64,000 nt of DNA from Paludibacter sp. (GTDB lineage: Bacteria > Bacteroidota > Bacteroidia > Bacteroidales > Paludibacteraceae): contig JADGPS010000002.1 in NCBI GenBank assembly GCA_017882285.1, positions 1 to 64,000 of the forward strand, given 5' to 3'. The position numbers and the translations under genes were made by a program. The notes under the pieces are model-generated. The model worked only from the letters and a program-made list of their open reading frames with translations, ran no database searches and was not told the origin of the DNA. How positions within the stretch are numbered: the stretch's first letter is position 1; every line of letters begins with the position of its first letter. Below are positions 20,600-29,978 of the stretch, piece after piece.

Positions 20600-22062
20600 A
20601 TTTTCCACTCAAACCCATCCTTAGTATCTTTAATTTCAAATCCAAGAGCCGTGAGTTTATTGCGGATTTTGTCGCTGGTTGTCCAGTCTTTATTTCGCTT
20701 TGCTTCCAATCGCAAATTCAACAGTAAATCTATCGCTTTCTTGTAAGCTTCTAATCCATTAGATGTTTCATTTTCAGTTCTTAAACCAAGTAAATCTACT
20801 AAATAAAGTTTGAAAACACTTATTAGCTCATTTAGATCCTCTTCAGAAATCATCTGAAATTCTAAATAAATAGTAGCTATTAACGGCAATGCGTTAAAAA
20901 GATGAGATATTACAATTGGAGTATTGAAATCATCACACATAGCTTTCTCACATTTAGCTCTAAGATCTGAAATGTCAATAGTTGACTTAGAAGATGGAAC
21001 CAGTTTTTGCAAGCGGGCATAACCTTCCATCAAGCGGCTCAAGCCTTTTTCTGATGCTTCCAAAGCTGCGCTGCTGAAATCAACCGTGCTGCGATAATGC
21101 GCTTGGAGAATAAAAAAACGAACCGTCATTGGGCTAAATGGGTGCGTGAGCAACGCATGATTTCCGGAGAAAAATTCTTCCAAGGTTATGAAATTGCCCA
21201 ACGATTTTCCCATTTTCTGACCACCAATGGTAATCATATTGTTGTGCATCCAATATTTCACCGAATCTTTGCCCAAACCGGCTTTGTTCTGAGCAATTTC
21301 ACATTCGTGGTGCGGAAACATTAAATCCATTCCACCGCCGTGAATATCAAATTGTTCGCCAAGATATTTTGTTCCCATAGCCGAACATTCGAGGTGCCAT
21401 CCGGGAAAACCTTCGCTCCAGGGCGATTTCCAACGCATGATATGCTCCGGTGAAGCTTTTTTCCACAAGGCAAAATCCACGCTTCGACGTTTTTCTGATT
21501 GTCCTTCCAAATCGCGGGTTGATTCCAACATATCTTCAATATTTCGACCGGAAAGTTTGCCGTAATGGTTTGATTGATTGTATTTTTCCACATCAAAATA
21601 AACCGACCCTTGACTTTCGTAAGCAAAACCGGCATCCAATATTTTTTGTACAAAATCAATTTGTTCCATAATGTGACCCGAAGCATGTGGCTCGATGCTG
21701 GGTGGCAAAACGTTCAAGGCTTCCATGGCTTTGTGGTAGCGATTTGTGTAATACTGAACCACTTCCATTGGCTCCAATTCATCCAGTCGAGCTTTTTTGG
21801 CTATTTTATCTTCGCCGCTGTCGGCATCATTTTCCAAATGACCGACATCCGTTATATTTCGTACATATCGGACTTTATATCCTAAATGAAGAAGGTAACG
21901 AAACACAACATCGAAGGTAATGGCAGGTCGCGCATGACCTAAATGAGCATCGCCGTAAACCGTTGGTCCGCAAACGTACATTCCTACCTTGTTCTCGTGT
22001 ATTGATACGAACAATTCTTTTTTGCGACTTAATGTGTTGTAAATATATAGTTTGTGTTCCAT
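20596..22062 (-). CDS. cysS: Cysteinyl-tRNA synthetase
   Basis: [55 protein letters not shown]. Confidence 0.97.
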   Translation of the reverse strand: MEHKLYIYNTLSRKKELFVSIHENKVGMYVCGPTVYGDAHLGHARPAITFDVVFRYLLHLGYKVRYVRNITDVGHLENDADSGEDKIAKKARLDELEPMEVVQYYTNRYHKAMEALNVLPPSIEPHASGHIMEQIDFVQKILDAGFAYESQGSVYFDVEKYNQSNHYGKLSGRNIEDMLESTRDLEGQSEKRRSVDFALWKKASPEHIMRWKSPWSEGFPGWHLECSAMGTKYLGEQFDIHGGGMDLMFPHHECEIAQNKAGLGKDSVKYWMHNNMITIGGQKMGKSLGNFITLEEFFSGNHALLTHPFSPMTVRFFILQAHYRSTVDFSSAALEASEKGLSRLMEGYARLQKLVPSSKSTIDISDLRAKCEKAMCDDFNTPIVISHLFNALPLIATIYLEFQMISEEDLNELISVFKLYLVDLLGLRTENETSNGLEAYKKAIDLLLNLRLEAKRNKDWTTSDKIRNKLTALGFEIKDTKDGFEWKI

Positions 22063-22064
22063 AA

Positions 22065-22092
22065 TTATCAGTTACAAGAATTTAGTTACGAG
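22065..22092 (-). repeat. Heptad array CTCGTAA CTAAATT CTTGTAA CTGATAA, 2 nt upstream of the cysS ATG
   Basis: 7-bp phase on the minus strand. Confidence 0.7.
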
Positions 22093-22111
22093 TAATTGCT
22101 GTATTTAAAAA

Positions 22112-23254
22112 TTAATTTATTATCTCTCCTGCCCACAATCGTTCTAAAAAAACTTTCCATGGGAGAATCAGAATATTATCCACCAATCGCGGAAGCGGAT
22201 CGTTGCTAATAAGTATACTTTTTTTCACATCATATTCTTCGGAAAAAGCTTTCAATCCTTTCAAATGCCGGACATTAGCTTGTTCGGTCGATTTTACTTC
22301 TATCGCCACTTCGTTGTCGCCCAACACAAAGTCAATTTCCAGTTGCGATGCTGTACGCCAATAATAAATTGGATAATTCTTTTCGGAATATTTGCTGTGA
22401 GCATAAATTTCTTGATAAATAAAGTGCTCAAAAGCTTTTCCGAAAAGCTCCGTTCCTTTTTCAATCCGACTTCGGTTCAACAAAAAGTTGGTTATTCCAA
22501 CGTCGAACAAATAAAACTTGGGTGCAGTGATAACTCTTCGTTTCGGTCTTTTTTGAAATGAAGGTAAATATCTGCCAATCAATGTATCTTCCAAAATCTG
22601 AAAATATTCTTTTATTGTTGTAGCACTCACTCCGCAATCAGAAGCAATATTGGCATAATTTACCATTTCGCCGTTTGTAAGAGCAGCTACTTCGAGAAAC
22701 CTCGAAAAAGAACTTACATTCCGAATTCGTGCCTCAGCTACTATTTCATCACGTAAATAACTTCCAATATAAGCAGAAATTAATTTACTTGGATTTTTTG
22801 CATCATAATGTTTAGGTAATAACCCATTATTAAGAGCCTTTAATAAATCAAAATCCGGAATCTCTACACTTATCAATGGGTAAAGTTCATATCTCAAAGC
22901 CCTGCCACCAAGCAAATTTGCTCCTGAACGTAAGATCTTTCGTGGACTAGAACCACACATGATAAAACGAACATTGTGATTTGATATCAACCAATGTACT
23001 TCATTCAATAATGTAGGAATTCGCTGAATTTCGTCAATTATTACAGGCGAAACCGAAAGATTTGCTAAAATGGTTTCACGGAGAATTTCAGGATTTTTAT
23101 TTAGTTTTTCATATTCATTCGAAAGTAACAAATCGAACCAAAGTGCATTAGGGAAAAGCTCTTTTAAAAGTGTGCTTTTCCCTGTTTGTCGAGCTCCCCA
23201 CAAAAATAAACTCTCGTTTTCCGCTCCCTCAAATATTTGTCTTCTTGAATACAT
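22112..23254 (-). CDS. AAA ATPase with DUF4143
   Basis: GARQTGKSTLLKELFP Walker A, VIIDEIQRIP Walker B, C-terminal DUF4143 nuclease-like region (ELDFVLGDNEVAIEVKST). Confidence 0.9.
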   Translation of the reverse strand: MYSRRQIFEGAENESLFLWGARQTGKSTLLKELFPNALWFDLLLSNEYEKLNKNPEILRETILANLSVSPVIIDEIQRIPTLLNEVHWLISNHNVRFIMCGSSPRKILRSGANLLGGRALRYELYPLISVEIPDFDLLKALNNGLLPKHYDAKNPSKLISAYIGSYLRDEIVAEARIRNVSSFSRFLEVAALTNGEMVNYANIASDCGVSATTIKEYFQILEDTLIGRYLPSFQKRPKRRVITAPKFYLFDVGITNFLLNRSRIEKGTELFGKAFEHFIYQEIYAHSKYSEKNYPIYYWRTASQLEIDFVLGDNEVAIEVKSTEQANVRHLKGLKAFSEEYDVKKSILISNDPLPRLVDNILILPWKVFLERLWAGEIIN

Positions 23255-23280
23255 AAAACCTTGTCAAATCTTATAAAATA

Positions 23281-23321
23281 TCATGATAATCTAAAGTTCA
23301 TCTTTGGTTTGTCATGATAAT
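23281..23321. promoter_or_regulatory. Two direct TCATGATAAT repeats, 31-bp period, upstream of the ATPase gene
   Basis: tcatgataat at 23281-23290 and 23312-23321. Confidence 0.45.
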
Positions 23322-23392
23322 ACAAAGTATAAATCCAATGCAAAGATACTAAATATATTGTAATAGAGAAAATTACATACAAATATTGCAAC

Positions 23393-24127
23393 CTACACAA
23401 TTCCCCGTTTTTTTTTCAAATTTTCGTACGCTTCATTAATCGAACGGAATTTTTCGGTGGCCGATTTTTTCACTTCGTCGCCCAAATCATTTACTTTGTC
23501 TGGATGATATTTCATTGCCATGCGGCGATAAGCTTTTTTAATTTCTTCGTCGGTTGCGGATGATTCAATTTCGAGTGATTTGTAAGCCCAATCACGGTCA
23601 ACCTGTTTCATGTAAGGTGCCTTGATTGATTCAAAGTCAAGCCGATCAATGTGGAAAATATTGGCAATCCGCTGAATGGTAGCCAATTCCGAAGAAACAA
23701 CTTCCCCATCGGCATAAGCAATATTAAAAAGCAAATGAAGCAGTTCCAGTTTCGACGAATAATTCATATACTGACCAATTTGTGTGGCAACTTCAGTTTC
23801 GTCAATTGGCTGATCCAAAAGATTTTTGAGAATTTGCAGTGCTTCCAACGCGCCTTGTTCGCCAAAATTGGCAACCAAAAACTTTTTCACTACTGCCAGT
23901 TCAGCTTTGTCAACACGTCCGTCGGCTTTCATTATACAAGCCATTAAAACGAGCAAACTCATCTTGAAATCACCTTCTGTTGTGCGATTTGGGACCAAAG
24001 TGTGAGTTGAAGTTAATATTTGAGTGCCATCGAACATCGAACCCAATGCAAAACCTATTAATGCACCGATTGGTCCTCCTAACACAAAACCGAGTCCTCC
24101 ACCGATAAACTTCCCGTAACTTCCCAT
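23393..24127 (-). CDS. TerB-like + C-terminal J-domain protein (DjlA-like)
   Basis: TerB-like helical region; [32 protein letters not shown] with HPD motif. Confidence 0.88.
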   Translation of the reverse strand: MGSYGKFIGGGLGFVLGGPIGALIGFALGSMFDGTQILTSTHTLVPNRTTEGDFKMSLLVLMACIMKADGRVDKAELAVVKKFLVANFGEQGALEALQILKNLLDQPIDETEVATQIGQYMNYSSKLELLHLLFNIAYADGEVVSSELATIQRIANIFHIDRLDFESIKAPYMKQVDRDWAYKSLEIESSATDEEIKKAYRRMAMKYHPDKVNDLGDEVKKSATEKFRSINEAYENLKKKRGIV

Positions 24128-24471
24128 AACGACTTTTTTTGAAATGATTTTAGGACAACAAAGATACGAAAAATCGCTTTGAAAATGTGCTAATTTTAAA
24201 ATCTAAAATTTAAAACAGAAATTGCTGTATCCGGAATGAATATTGCACTTTTTTGTTAAAATTCTCTTTTAAATTATTCTTCCAATTTCTCCAGCAACAA
24301 TTTCACACCTTTTTCCACATTCTGTGTTTTGTTGAGGGTTTTGAATAAAAACAGCTACTTTTTTAATGTCATTTATTGAGCATTATTTACGATATCAAAA
24401 ATCAACATTTAATGTTATCCAATATAAGTATATAGTTTAACGAAGTATCTTGTTTGAAATCTGACTAATAA

Positions 24472-24586
24472 CTAAATCCCAACTTTGTCAATCCCGTTTG
24501 CACCTGTGTGTTTTGCATAAACAGGTTCCAAAGTAATCCGGTGCGGTAGTTTTCAATCATCACCACGATAGGCCATGATCGATGGC
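24472..24586 (-). pseudogene. Decayed C-terminal fragment of a third GH144/glucoamylase-like gene
   Basis: Minus-strand AIDHG(frameshift)IVVMIENYRTGLLWNLFMQNTQVQTGLTKLGF* aligns to [38 protein letters not shown] of the 33060-34652 gene; one-base deletion near 24571. Confidence 0.88.
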
Positions 24587-24629
24587 TATTTATTTGCTGG
24601 AATTAAATATTTTAGGTAATTGCCAAATC

Positions 24630-24666
24630 AAAAAAACCGCAACTGAAAAACAATTGCGGTTTTTTA
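24630..24666. terminator. Terminator downstream of the PUL
   Basis: aaaaaaccgcaa ... ttgcggtttttt. Confidence 0.85.
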
Positions 24667-24745
24667 ATCTAAAAATTTATTCAATATTTAATCTTTTTCA
24701 AGCTAACTTGTACTTTACAATAGTAAATCGATGATTCTATATATT

Positions 24746-26662
24746 TTATTTTACTGCAACTTTTGAGTTTCCTAAGGTTGTATTTACAATATAAATTCCT
24801 TTTTCAATTGAAACCCGAAGTTTTCCATCATTAGCCAACCCTTCAGCTACCGTTTTTCCAGCGAGGTCAAAAACACGGACGTTACCTACGTAATCAGGAA
24901 TTTGAATTTCACCGTTTGCATAGAATGCAGATATATATTTTTGAACTGTAGGTGTGAATATACCTGTTGTAGAAACAGTAATAAAATTTATTTCATCTAA
25001 ATATATTGTATGTTCTGCATTATCAATTGCATTTTGTGAGAAGAATACACCATGAACCAAGTCTTTAGCTGTAAAAGTTGCATCGGCAGCCCAAATGTCA
25101 GCAAGTGGGATAGTTACTTCTGTCCAGGTGTTAGCAGCCAAGTCAGCTGTCAGGTAATTTCCTACTTGCACTTTGCCGCTATGATTAGGAGTGCCTGAAG
25201 CTGATTCAAAATAAAGATTAGGCAATGCTGTTTTAGCTAATGCGACAGGAGAGTTTACCCAAAAATCAAGATCAGTTCTGGTTGTTAAATCATAAACAGT
25301 CCATCCAATAGCTGCAACCATACCCATCCAGTCACCACCTGTCGTCGATTTCCAGTCTAATTTCAACGCATTAGTTCCTGAATAAACAGGTGAAGAAACA
25401 ACAGGATATTTATCTCCTGGATCTGATGAAGTAGGATCCCAATTTACAGCAACCACAGTACTTGGGGCAGTTTGGTTTATCCAACTTGTGTCGTAAAAAC
25501 GGTTATCTCCGCTATCATGAAATAAAGTCGAGATGTTTACAAACGTGAATTCATCCAAATACATAATGTGTTCAACATTATCTGTAGCATTTTGTGAGAA
25601 AAATACACTATGCACTAAGCCTTTCGATGTAAATGTAGCATCTGCCGCCCAAATATCAGCAAGTGGGATTGTTATTTCAGTCCAGGTATTTGCTGCTAAA
25701 TCGGTTTTCAAATAATTCCCTAAATCAACTTTTCCTGAAATATTTGGAGTGCCTGAAGTTGCTTCAAAATAAACATTTGGAAGAGCTGTTTTAGCTATCG
25801 CTACAGGAGAATTTACCCAGAATTTCAAGTGAGTCATGGTTGTCAAATCGAAAACTTTCCAACCTATGGAAGCTACCATTCCCTTCCAATCACCAGCGGT
25901 AACGGATTTCCAATCAAGTTTTAACGCATTTGTTCCGGCTTTTACCGGTGAAGTTACAACAGGGAATTTATCTCCCGGATCAGATGACGTAGGATCCCAA
26001 TTTACTGTAGCCACTGTACTAGGAGCGGTCTGATTAATCCAACTTGTGTCATAAAAACGGTTATCTGCACTATTATCAAACAAAGTAAGCGATGTAGGAG
26101 CAGGAGTGATAGAAGGGTTATAGATAACCGTAATATCATCAATATAACATTTTGCTGTTGGATCAACTGGGGTGTTAAAATCAGGTTGAAATCCTAACAC
26201 TGAAATGTTCAGAACTCCATTTGCAGTTAAATCATATACCATAGTTTCCCATTCATTCGTTTTAGAAGCAAGAGTTACAGGCAAAAATTCCTTTGTAACA
26301 GCACCTTCACAATGAATACGAAGTTGTGAAGTCGCATTTGAACGCATATACTTAACTTCAATGCGAGCATAACCTTTTGGAATTGGGTTTGTTAATATAG
26401 ACCAAAAGCCAGCCCAATTTTGGTTATCAACTCCTAAATCATATCGATCCCATTCCCATGCCTTATTACTGGTGTTAATTCCTGTTTTTACGGGATTATT
26501 GACCACCATGTAATCAAAACTTGCCGGCGGGTTACCATGGATTTCAGTGGTAAAATTCACCAATCCGTTTTCAAAATCGTCGAGCACAAAAGTTGCCAAT
26601 TGTGCATACGTGCTGACACTTACAAATAGTGCCAATGCAAAAGAAAAGAGTAGCTTTTTCAT
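24746..26662 (-). CDS. Secreted, two-repeat, putative glycan-binding protein with type IX-like C-terminal domain
   Basis: Signal peptide; internal ~180-aa duplication (NRFYDTSWINQTAPSTV...LDE); C-terminal VRVFDLAGKTVAEG...GIYIVNTTLGNSKVAVK; last gene of the PUL. Confidence 0.75.
   Translation of the reverse strand: MKKLLFSFALALFVSVSTYAQLATFVLDDFENGLVNFTTEIHGNPPASFDYMVVNNPVKTGINTSNKAWEWDRYDLGVDNQNWAGFWSILTNPIPKGYARIEVKYMRSNATSQLRIHCEGAVTKEFLPVTLASKTNEWETMVYDLTANGVLNISVLGFQPDFNTPVDPTAKCYIDDITVIYNPSITPAPTSLTLFDNSADNRFYDTSWINQTAPSTVATVNWDPTSSDPGDKFPVVTSPVKAGTNALKLDWKSVTAGDWKGMVASIGWKVFDLTTMTHLKFWVNSPVAIAKTALPNVYFEATSGTPNISGKVDLGNYLKTDLAANTWTEITIPLADIWAADATFTSKGLVHSVFFSQNATDNVEHIMYLDEFTFVNISTLFHDSGDNRFYDTSWINQTAPSTVVAVNWDPTSSDPGDKYPVVSSPVYSGTNALKLDWKSTTGGDWMGMVAAIGWTVYDLTTRTDLDFWVNSPVALAKTALPNLYFESASGTPNHSGKVQVGNYLTADLAANTWTEVTIPLADIWAADATFTAKDLVHGVFFSQNAIDNAEHTIYLDEINFITVSTTGIFTPTVQKYISAFYANGEIQIPDYVGNVRVFDLAGKTVAEGLANDGKLRVSIEKGIYIVNTTLGNSKVAVK
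24981..25525 (-). repeat. Internal coding duplication, copy B
   Basis: LFHDSGDNRFYDTSWINQTAPSTV...YLDEINFI matches copy A; boundaries approximate. Confidence 0.8.
25541..26084 (-). repeat. Internal coding duplication, copy A
   Basis: LFDNSADNRFYDTSWINQTAPSTV...YLDEFTFV; boundaries approximate. Confidence 0.8.
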
Positions 26663-26724
26663 GATTGTAAAAAATTAAATTGTTAGTAAAAATAATTATT
26701 GATAATAAAAAATTGTTTTGTTGA

Positions 26725-28413
26725 TTATCGCAATCGTACAATTAAAGGATATTCCCTGCCGTTAGGAGTTTTCATTTTAATTGTATATTGTTTTCCGTTT
26801 AATATTTTAGAACTTTTAAATGCAAATATATTTTCACCCGAGGTGGCATTCAATATTGTATCCACTATTAGAACATTAGAGCTACTTGTTATTTTAAAAG
26901 TAGTGTTACCCGCTGAACTTACTATATAATTTAGTTCAAATACTTCCCTGTCGGGATGGCGCATCATGTCAAATTCGTGGGTTACCGTATTGGTTACAGC
27001 TAAATTGAATCCTTCCTGATAATCGGGTTGAACCTTTACACCTGCCAACAGTAAGCCGGCTTTTACATGTTCATTTTTCATCATCAGGTTCCAGATAAGC
27101 CCGGATCGATAATTTTCCATCATTACCACTATAGGACCTTCGTCAATAGCTAATTCTTTCTTTTCAGAAGTACTGGTTTGAGGACAATAGGCATCGGCAA
27201 ATCCGTAAGTTCCTTGTGCCAGTGTGTTTTTTGCTAATTGTAAAAGAACCTGAGTACTATAGAACGGTGTATAAGGATAAGAACCTAATGCTGCTGTCGG
27301 TGCAATTACTCCATCATCGTTTAATGGTGAGCGTGCAAGATAATTCCATGCCGGAAGCTTTGCTCCGGAACAAGCAGTCAATCCCCAGTTGTTTTCATCA
27401 TACTTGTAAGTTGCTGGTGCTTCTACAAGGCAATAATTGCGATTTATCATGGTATGCGCCACGTTTTGTTTCCAATAATTTACATACTGATCTTCAATCT
27501 TTCGGGGATCGAGACCCAAAAATGAATAGTGAGCAAAAAACAATGGTCCGCCTTTATCTTCACCCAACGGAAGTAAATAGCCATAATCAGATCTGTCAAT
27601 ATTATAAATTCCATTATTGTTGAGCCAACCTTGTGTATAAGTATCGGAAGAAATATTGTGTGGTGACGGAGCTGCCAAAGCCATTATATAACAAATCCAC
27701 GCCTCATTCCAACCACCGAACTGAAATGCCAACCGGTTTTCCTGAGAATACCAGATCCAGTTTAATCCTGTACCAGTACCCGCATAAAATTTCCAATTAA
27801 TTGTATCCCAAAATGATGCAACTGAATCCCGGATTTCAGTTTCCACAGTTGAATTGGCTGTATAGTACTCCGAAGCAGTAAGCAGACCGGCTATCATAAA
27901 CGAAGTTTCAACCAAATCTCCTGCTTTGACCTGATCGCCAAAAGGTGTTGAAAGTCCATCGGGAGTATACCAATGGGACCAGACTCCTTTAAATCGCTCG
28001 GCCTGACCAAGAAAACGCACTATTTTTTGTGTACGTTCAGCTGCTTGTGTGTGGGTTATCCAGCCACGTTCCGAACCCACGATGATAGCCATCAATCCAA
28101 ATCCACTTCCACCAATGGTCACTACTCCACCATCATTACGATCGTTTCCTTCCAAAGCCAGTCCGCAAGGACTCGCACCATCCCAAAAATAATTGAATGT
28201 TTTATGTTGCCATTCTTCCAAAACTGGTCGTACTTTAGCCGGTGAGTAAGTTTCATCGTTCTTAATAACTACAACAGTTGGTACTTCAGGTTCCTTGCAT
28301 GTTGAAAGAATGAAGATAAAAGAAAGTACTAACCACAAAGAACCCCCAGCCCCTAAAAGGGAGCTTAAGTTAGACTTAAATTTTAAAACATGATGTAAAA
28401 AACTGTTTTTCAT
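26725..28413 (-). CDS. GH144/glucoamylase-like (pfam10091-type) lipoprotein
   Basis: TFNYFWDGASPCGLALE, GGSGFGLMAIIVG, GVWSHWY, NEAWICYIMALAAPSP, GPIVVMMENYRSGLIWNLMM; ILSTC lipobox. Confidence 0.87.
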   Translation of the reverse strand: MKNSFLHHVLKFKSNLSSLLGAGGSLWLVLSFIFILSTCKEPEVPTVVVIKNDETYSPAKVRPVLEEWQHKTFNYFWDGASPCGLALEGNDRNDGGVVTIGGSGFGLMAIIVGSERGWITHTQAAERTQKIVRFLGQAERFKGVWSHWYTPDGLSTPFGDQVKAGDLVETSFMIAGLLTASEYYTANSTVETEIRDSVASFWDTINWKFYAGTGTGLNWIWYSQENRLAFQFGGWNEAWICYIMALAAPSPHNISSDTYTQGWLNNNGIYNIDRSDYGYLLPLGEDKGGPLFFAHYSFLGLDPRKIEDQYVNYWKQNVAHTMINRNYCLVEAPATYKYDENNWGLTACSGAKLPAWNYLARSPLNDDGVIAPTAALGSYPYTPFYSTQVLLQLAKNTLAQGTYGFADAYCPQTSTSEKKELAIDEGPIVVMMENYRSGLIWNLMMKNEHVKAGLLLAGVKVQPDYQEGFNLAVTNTVTHEFDMMRHPDREVFELNYIVSSAGNTTFKITSSSNVLIVDTILNATSGENIFAFKSSKILNGKQYTIKMKTPNGREYPLIVRLR

Positions 28414-28476
28414 AAATGGTAATTATTTGATCGATGCTAATCTAATTCCCCTTCAGGGGTCGGGGATTCTTAGTTT

Positions 28477-29967
28477 TTAATATCCGGGGTTTTGTATAAT
28501 TACTCCGCTTGATCTGTCGATTTCAGTTTGCGGAATAGGGAAAAGTTCGTGTTTGCCAACCACAAAACCTGTAATGGCTGTCTTTGCTTCATCCCAACGC
28601 ACTAAATCATAAAATCGTTCCCATTCCATTGCTAATTCAATCCGCCTTTCCTGATGTATTTTAGCCCGAAGTTCAGTTACATCAGTAGTAGATATTTTTG
28701 GTAAAACGCTGGCATTTCCTCCGCGGGCACGGGCACGAACCATTTCTAATTTATCTAATGCTTCGGTGGTATTTCCCAATTCGCAAGCTGCTTCAGCGTG
28801 CATAAGTAAAACATCGGCATAACGGATTAAACGAATATTCAACCAATATGCCTGAGGATCGGTAGAACGGTTATACAGACTTCTTTCAGCAAGACTTACA
28901 TACGCTTTTTTGTTGAAGAATTTATTATAGCATGCCTGATCTGCTTTAATGGCTTTACCATCGAGTATATCGCCGGTAGCTATCACAGTTGCCGCTTTTC
29001 GAGGGTCACCGGCTTCATATGCACTCATCAATGCCAAACTGGGCGAGTTAAATCCCCAACCTAAATTTGGAATTCCCCGAATGCCCTGAATTTGACCAAA
29101 CTGACTGCTCATGTCAATTTTCAATGAAGGTTTTTGATCACAATACACTTCAAAAACCGATTCAGAACCATACTCATTGGCCTCGGTAAACATATCGGCA
29201 TAGGCAGTATTCAAATCATTATCGCCCGAAGTTATGATGGTTGTAGTTTGAGCTAATGCATCCGACCATTTCTTTTGATATAAATAAACTTTTGCCAATA
29301 CAGCCCGGGCTGCATTTTGAGTCGCACGTCCCTGATTCCCACTACCATTCAATAAGACACGCGTAGGTAAATACGGAATTGCATACGTTAAGTCTTTCTC
29401 AATATTGCTCCAGATTTCTTCCCGCGTAGAACGAGCCGGGGATTTTTCAGTCTTTCCCAATACTTTATTTACATAAGGAACTCCCCCATAAGCTTGTGCA
29501 AGACGGAAATACATTACCGAACGCAAAAATAAAGCTTCGGCTGTGTAAGTATTTTTTGTTGATAAAGGCACAGAATCTGCAAGTGCCGAAATAAGGACAA
29601 TTGCCTCATTTGTGTAGTAAATTGTATTGTAACAGCTGGTATAATAATCGGTAATAGGAACACTGCTAGCTGTATAACTTAATGTTTTGAATTGAGATAT
29701 TTCGCCACCATCGCTGGGTGTACTTCCCTTTTCTACATCGGGTGTGGTATAATTATTCATTGCCAACCCCGACCATTGAAATGCCCAGCTTCTTAATGTT
29801 CCATATGCTTGCATTAATTTTGCTTCAACTAAAATCTTTCGATCTAAATGAGTAGTATCCGTGTAAGTTGTTGAATTCTCATACCCTTTAGGTGTTAAAT
29901 TCAATAAATTATCCGTACAAGATATTCCTAAAAGAGTAACAGCTAAAAATAATATAGTCTTTTTCAT
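28477..29967 (-). CDS. SusD/RagB family outer-membrane lipoprotein
   Basis: Lipobox GISC; EALFLRSVMYFRLAQAYGGVP; C-terminal RIELAMEWERFYDLVRW. Confidence 0.95.
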   Translation of the reverse strand: MKKTILFLAVTLLGISCTDNLLNLTPKGYENSTTYTDTTHLDRKILVEAKLMQAYGTLRSWAFQWSGLAMNNYTTPDVEKGSTPSDGGEISQFKTLSYTASSVPITDYYTSCYNTIYYTNEAIVLISALADSVPLSTKNTYTAEALFLRSVMYFRLAQAYGGVPYVNKVLGKTEKSPARSTREEIWSNIEKDLTYAIPYLPTRVLLNGSGNQGRATQNAARAVLAKVYLYQKKWSDALAQTTTIITSGDNDLNTAYADMFTEANEYGSESVFEVYCDQKPSLKIDMSSQFGQIQGIRGIPNLGWGFNSPSLALMSAYEAGDPRKAATVIATGDILDGKAIKADQACYNKFFNKKAYVSLAERSLYNRSTDPQAYWLNIRLIRYADVLLMHAEAACELGNTTEALDKLEMVRARARGGNASVLPKISTTDVTELRAKIHQERRIELAMEWERFYDLVRWDEAKTAITGFVVGKHELFPIPQTEIDRSSGVIIQNPGY

Positions 29968-29978
29968 TGTATTTATGA

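Noticed and set aside
23059-23254. AAA/DUF4143 ATPase as part of a defence system
   Set aside because: It stands alone between cysS and a J-domain gene, with no nuclease, toxin or phage genes around; the family is a common accessory ATPase.
24981-26084. Internal duplication as an assembly artefact
   Set aside because: The two copies differ at many amino-acid and synonymous positions, so it is a real diverged duplication.
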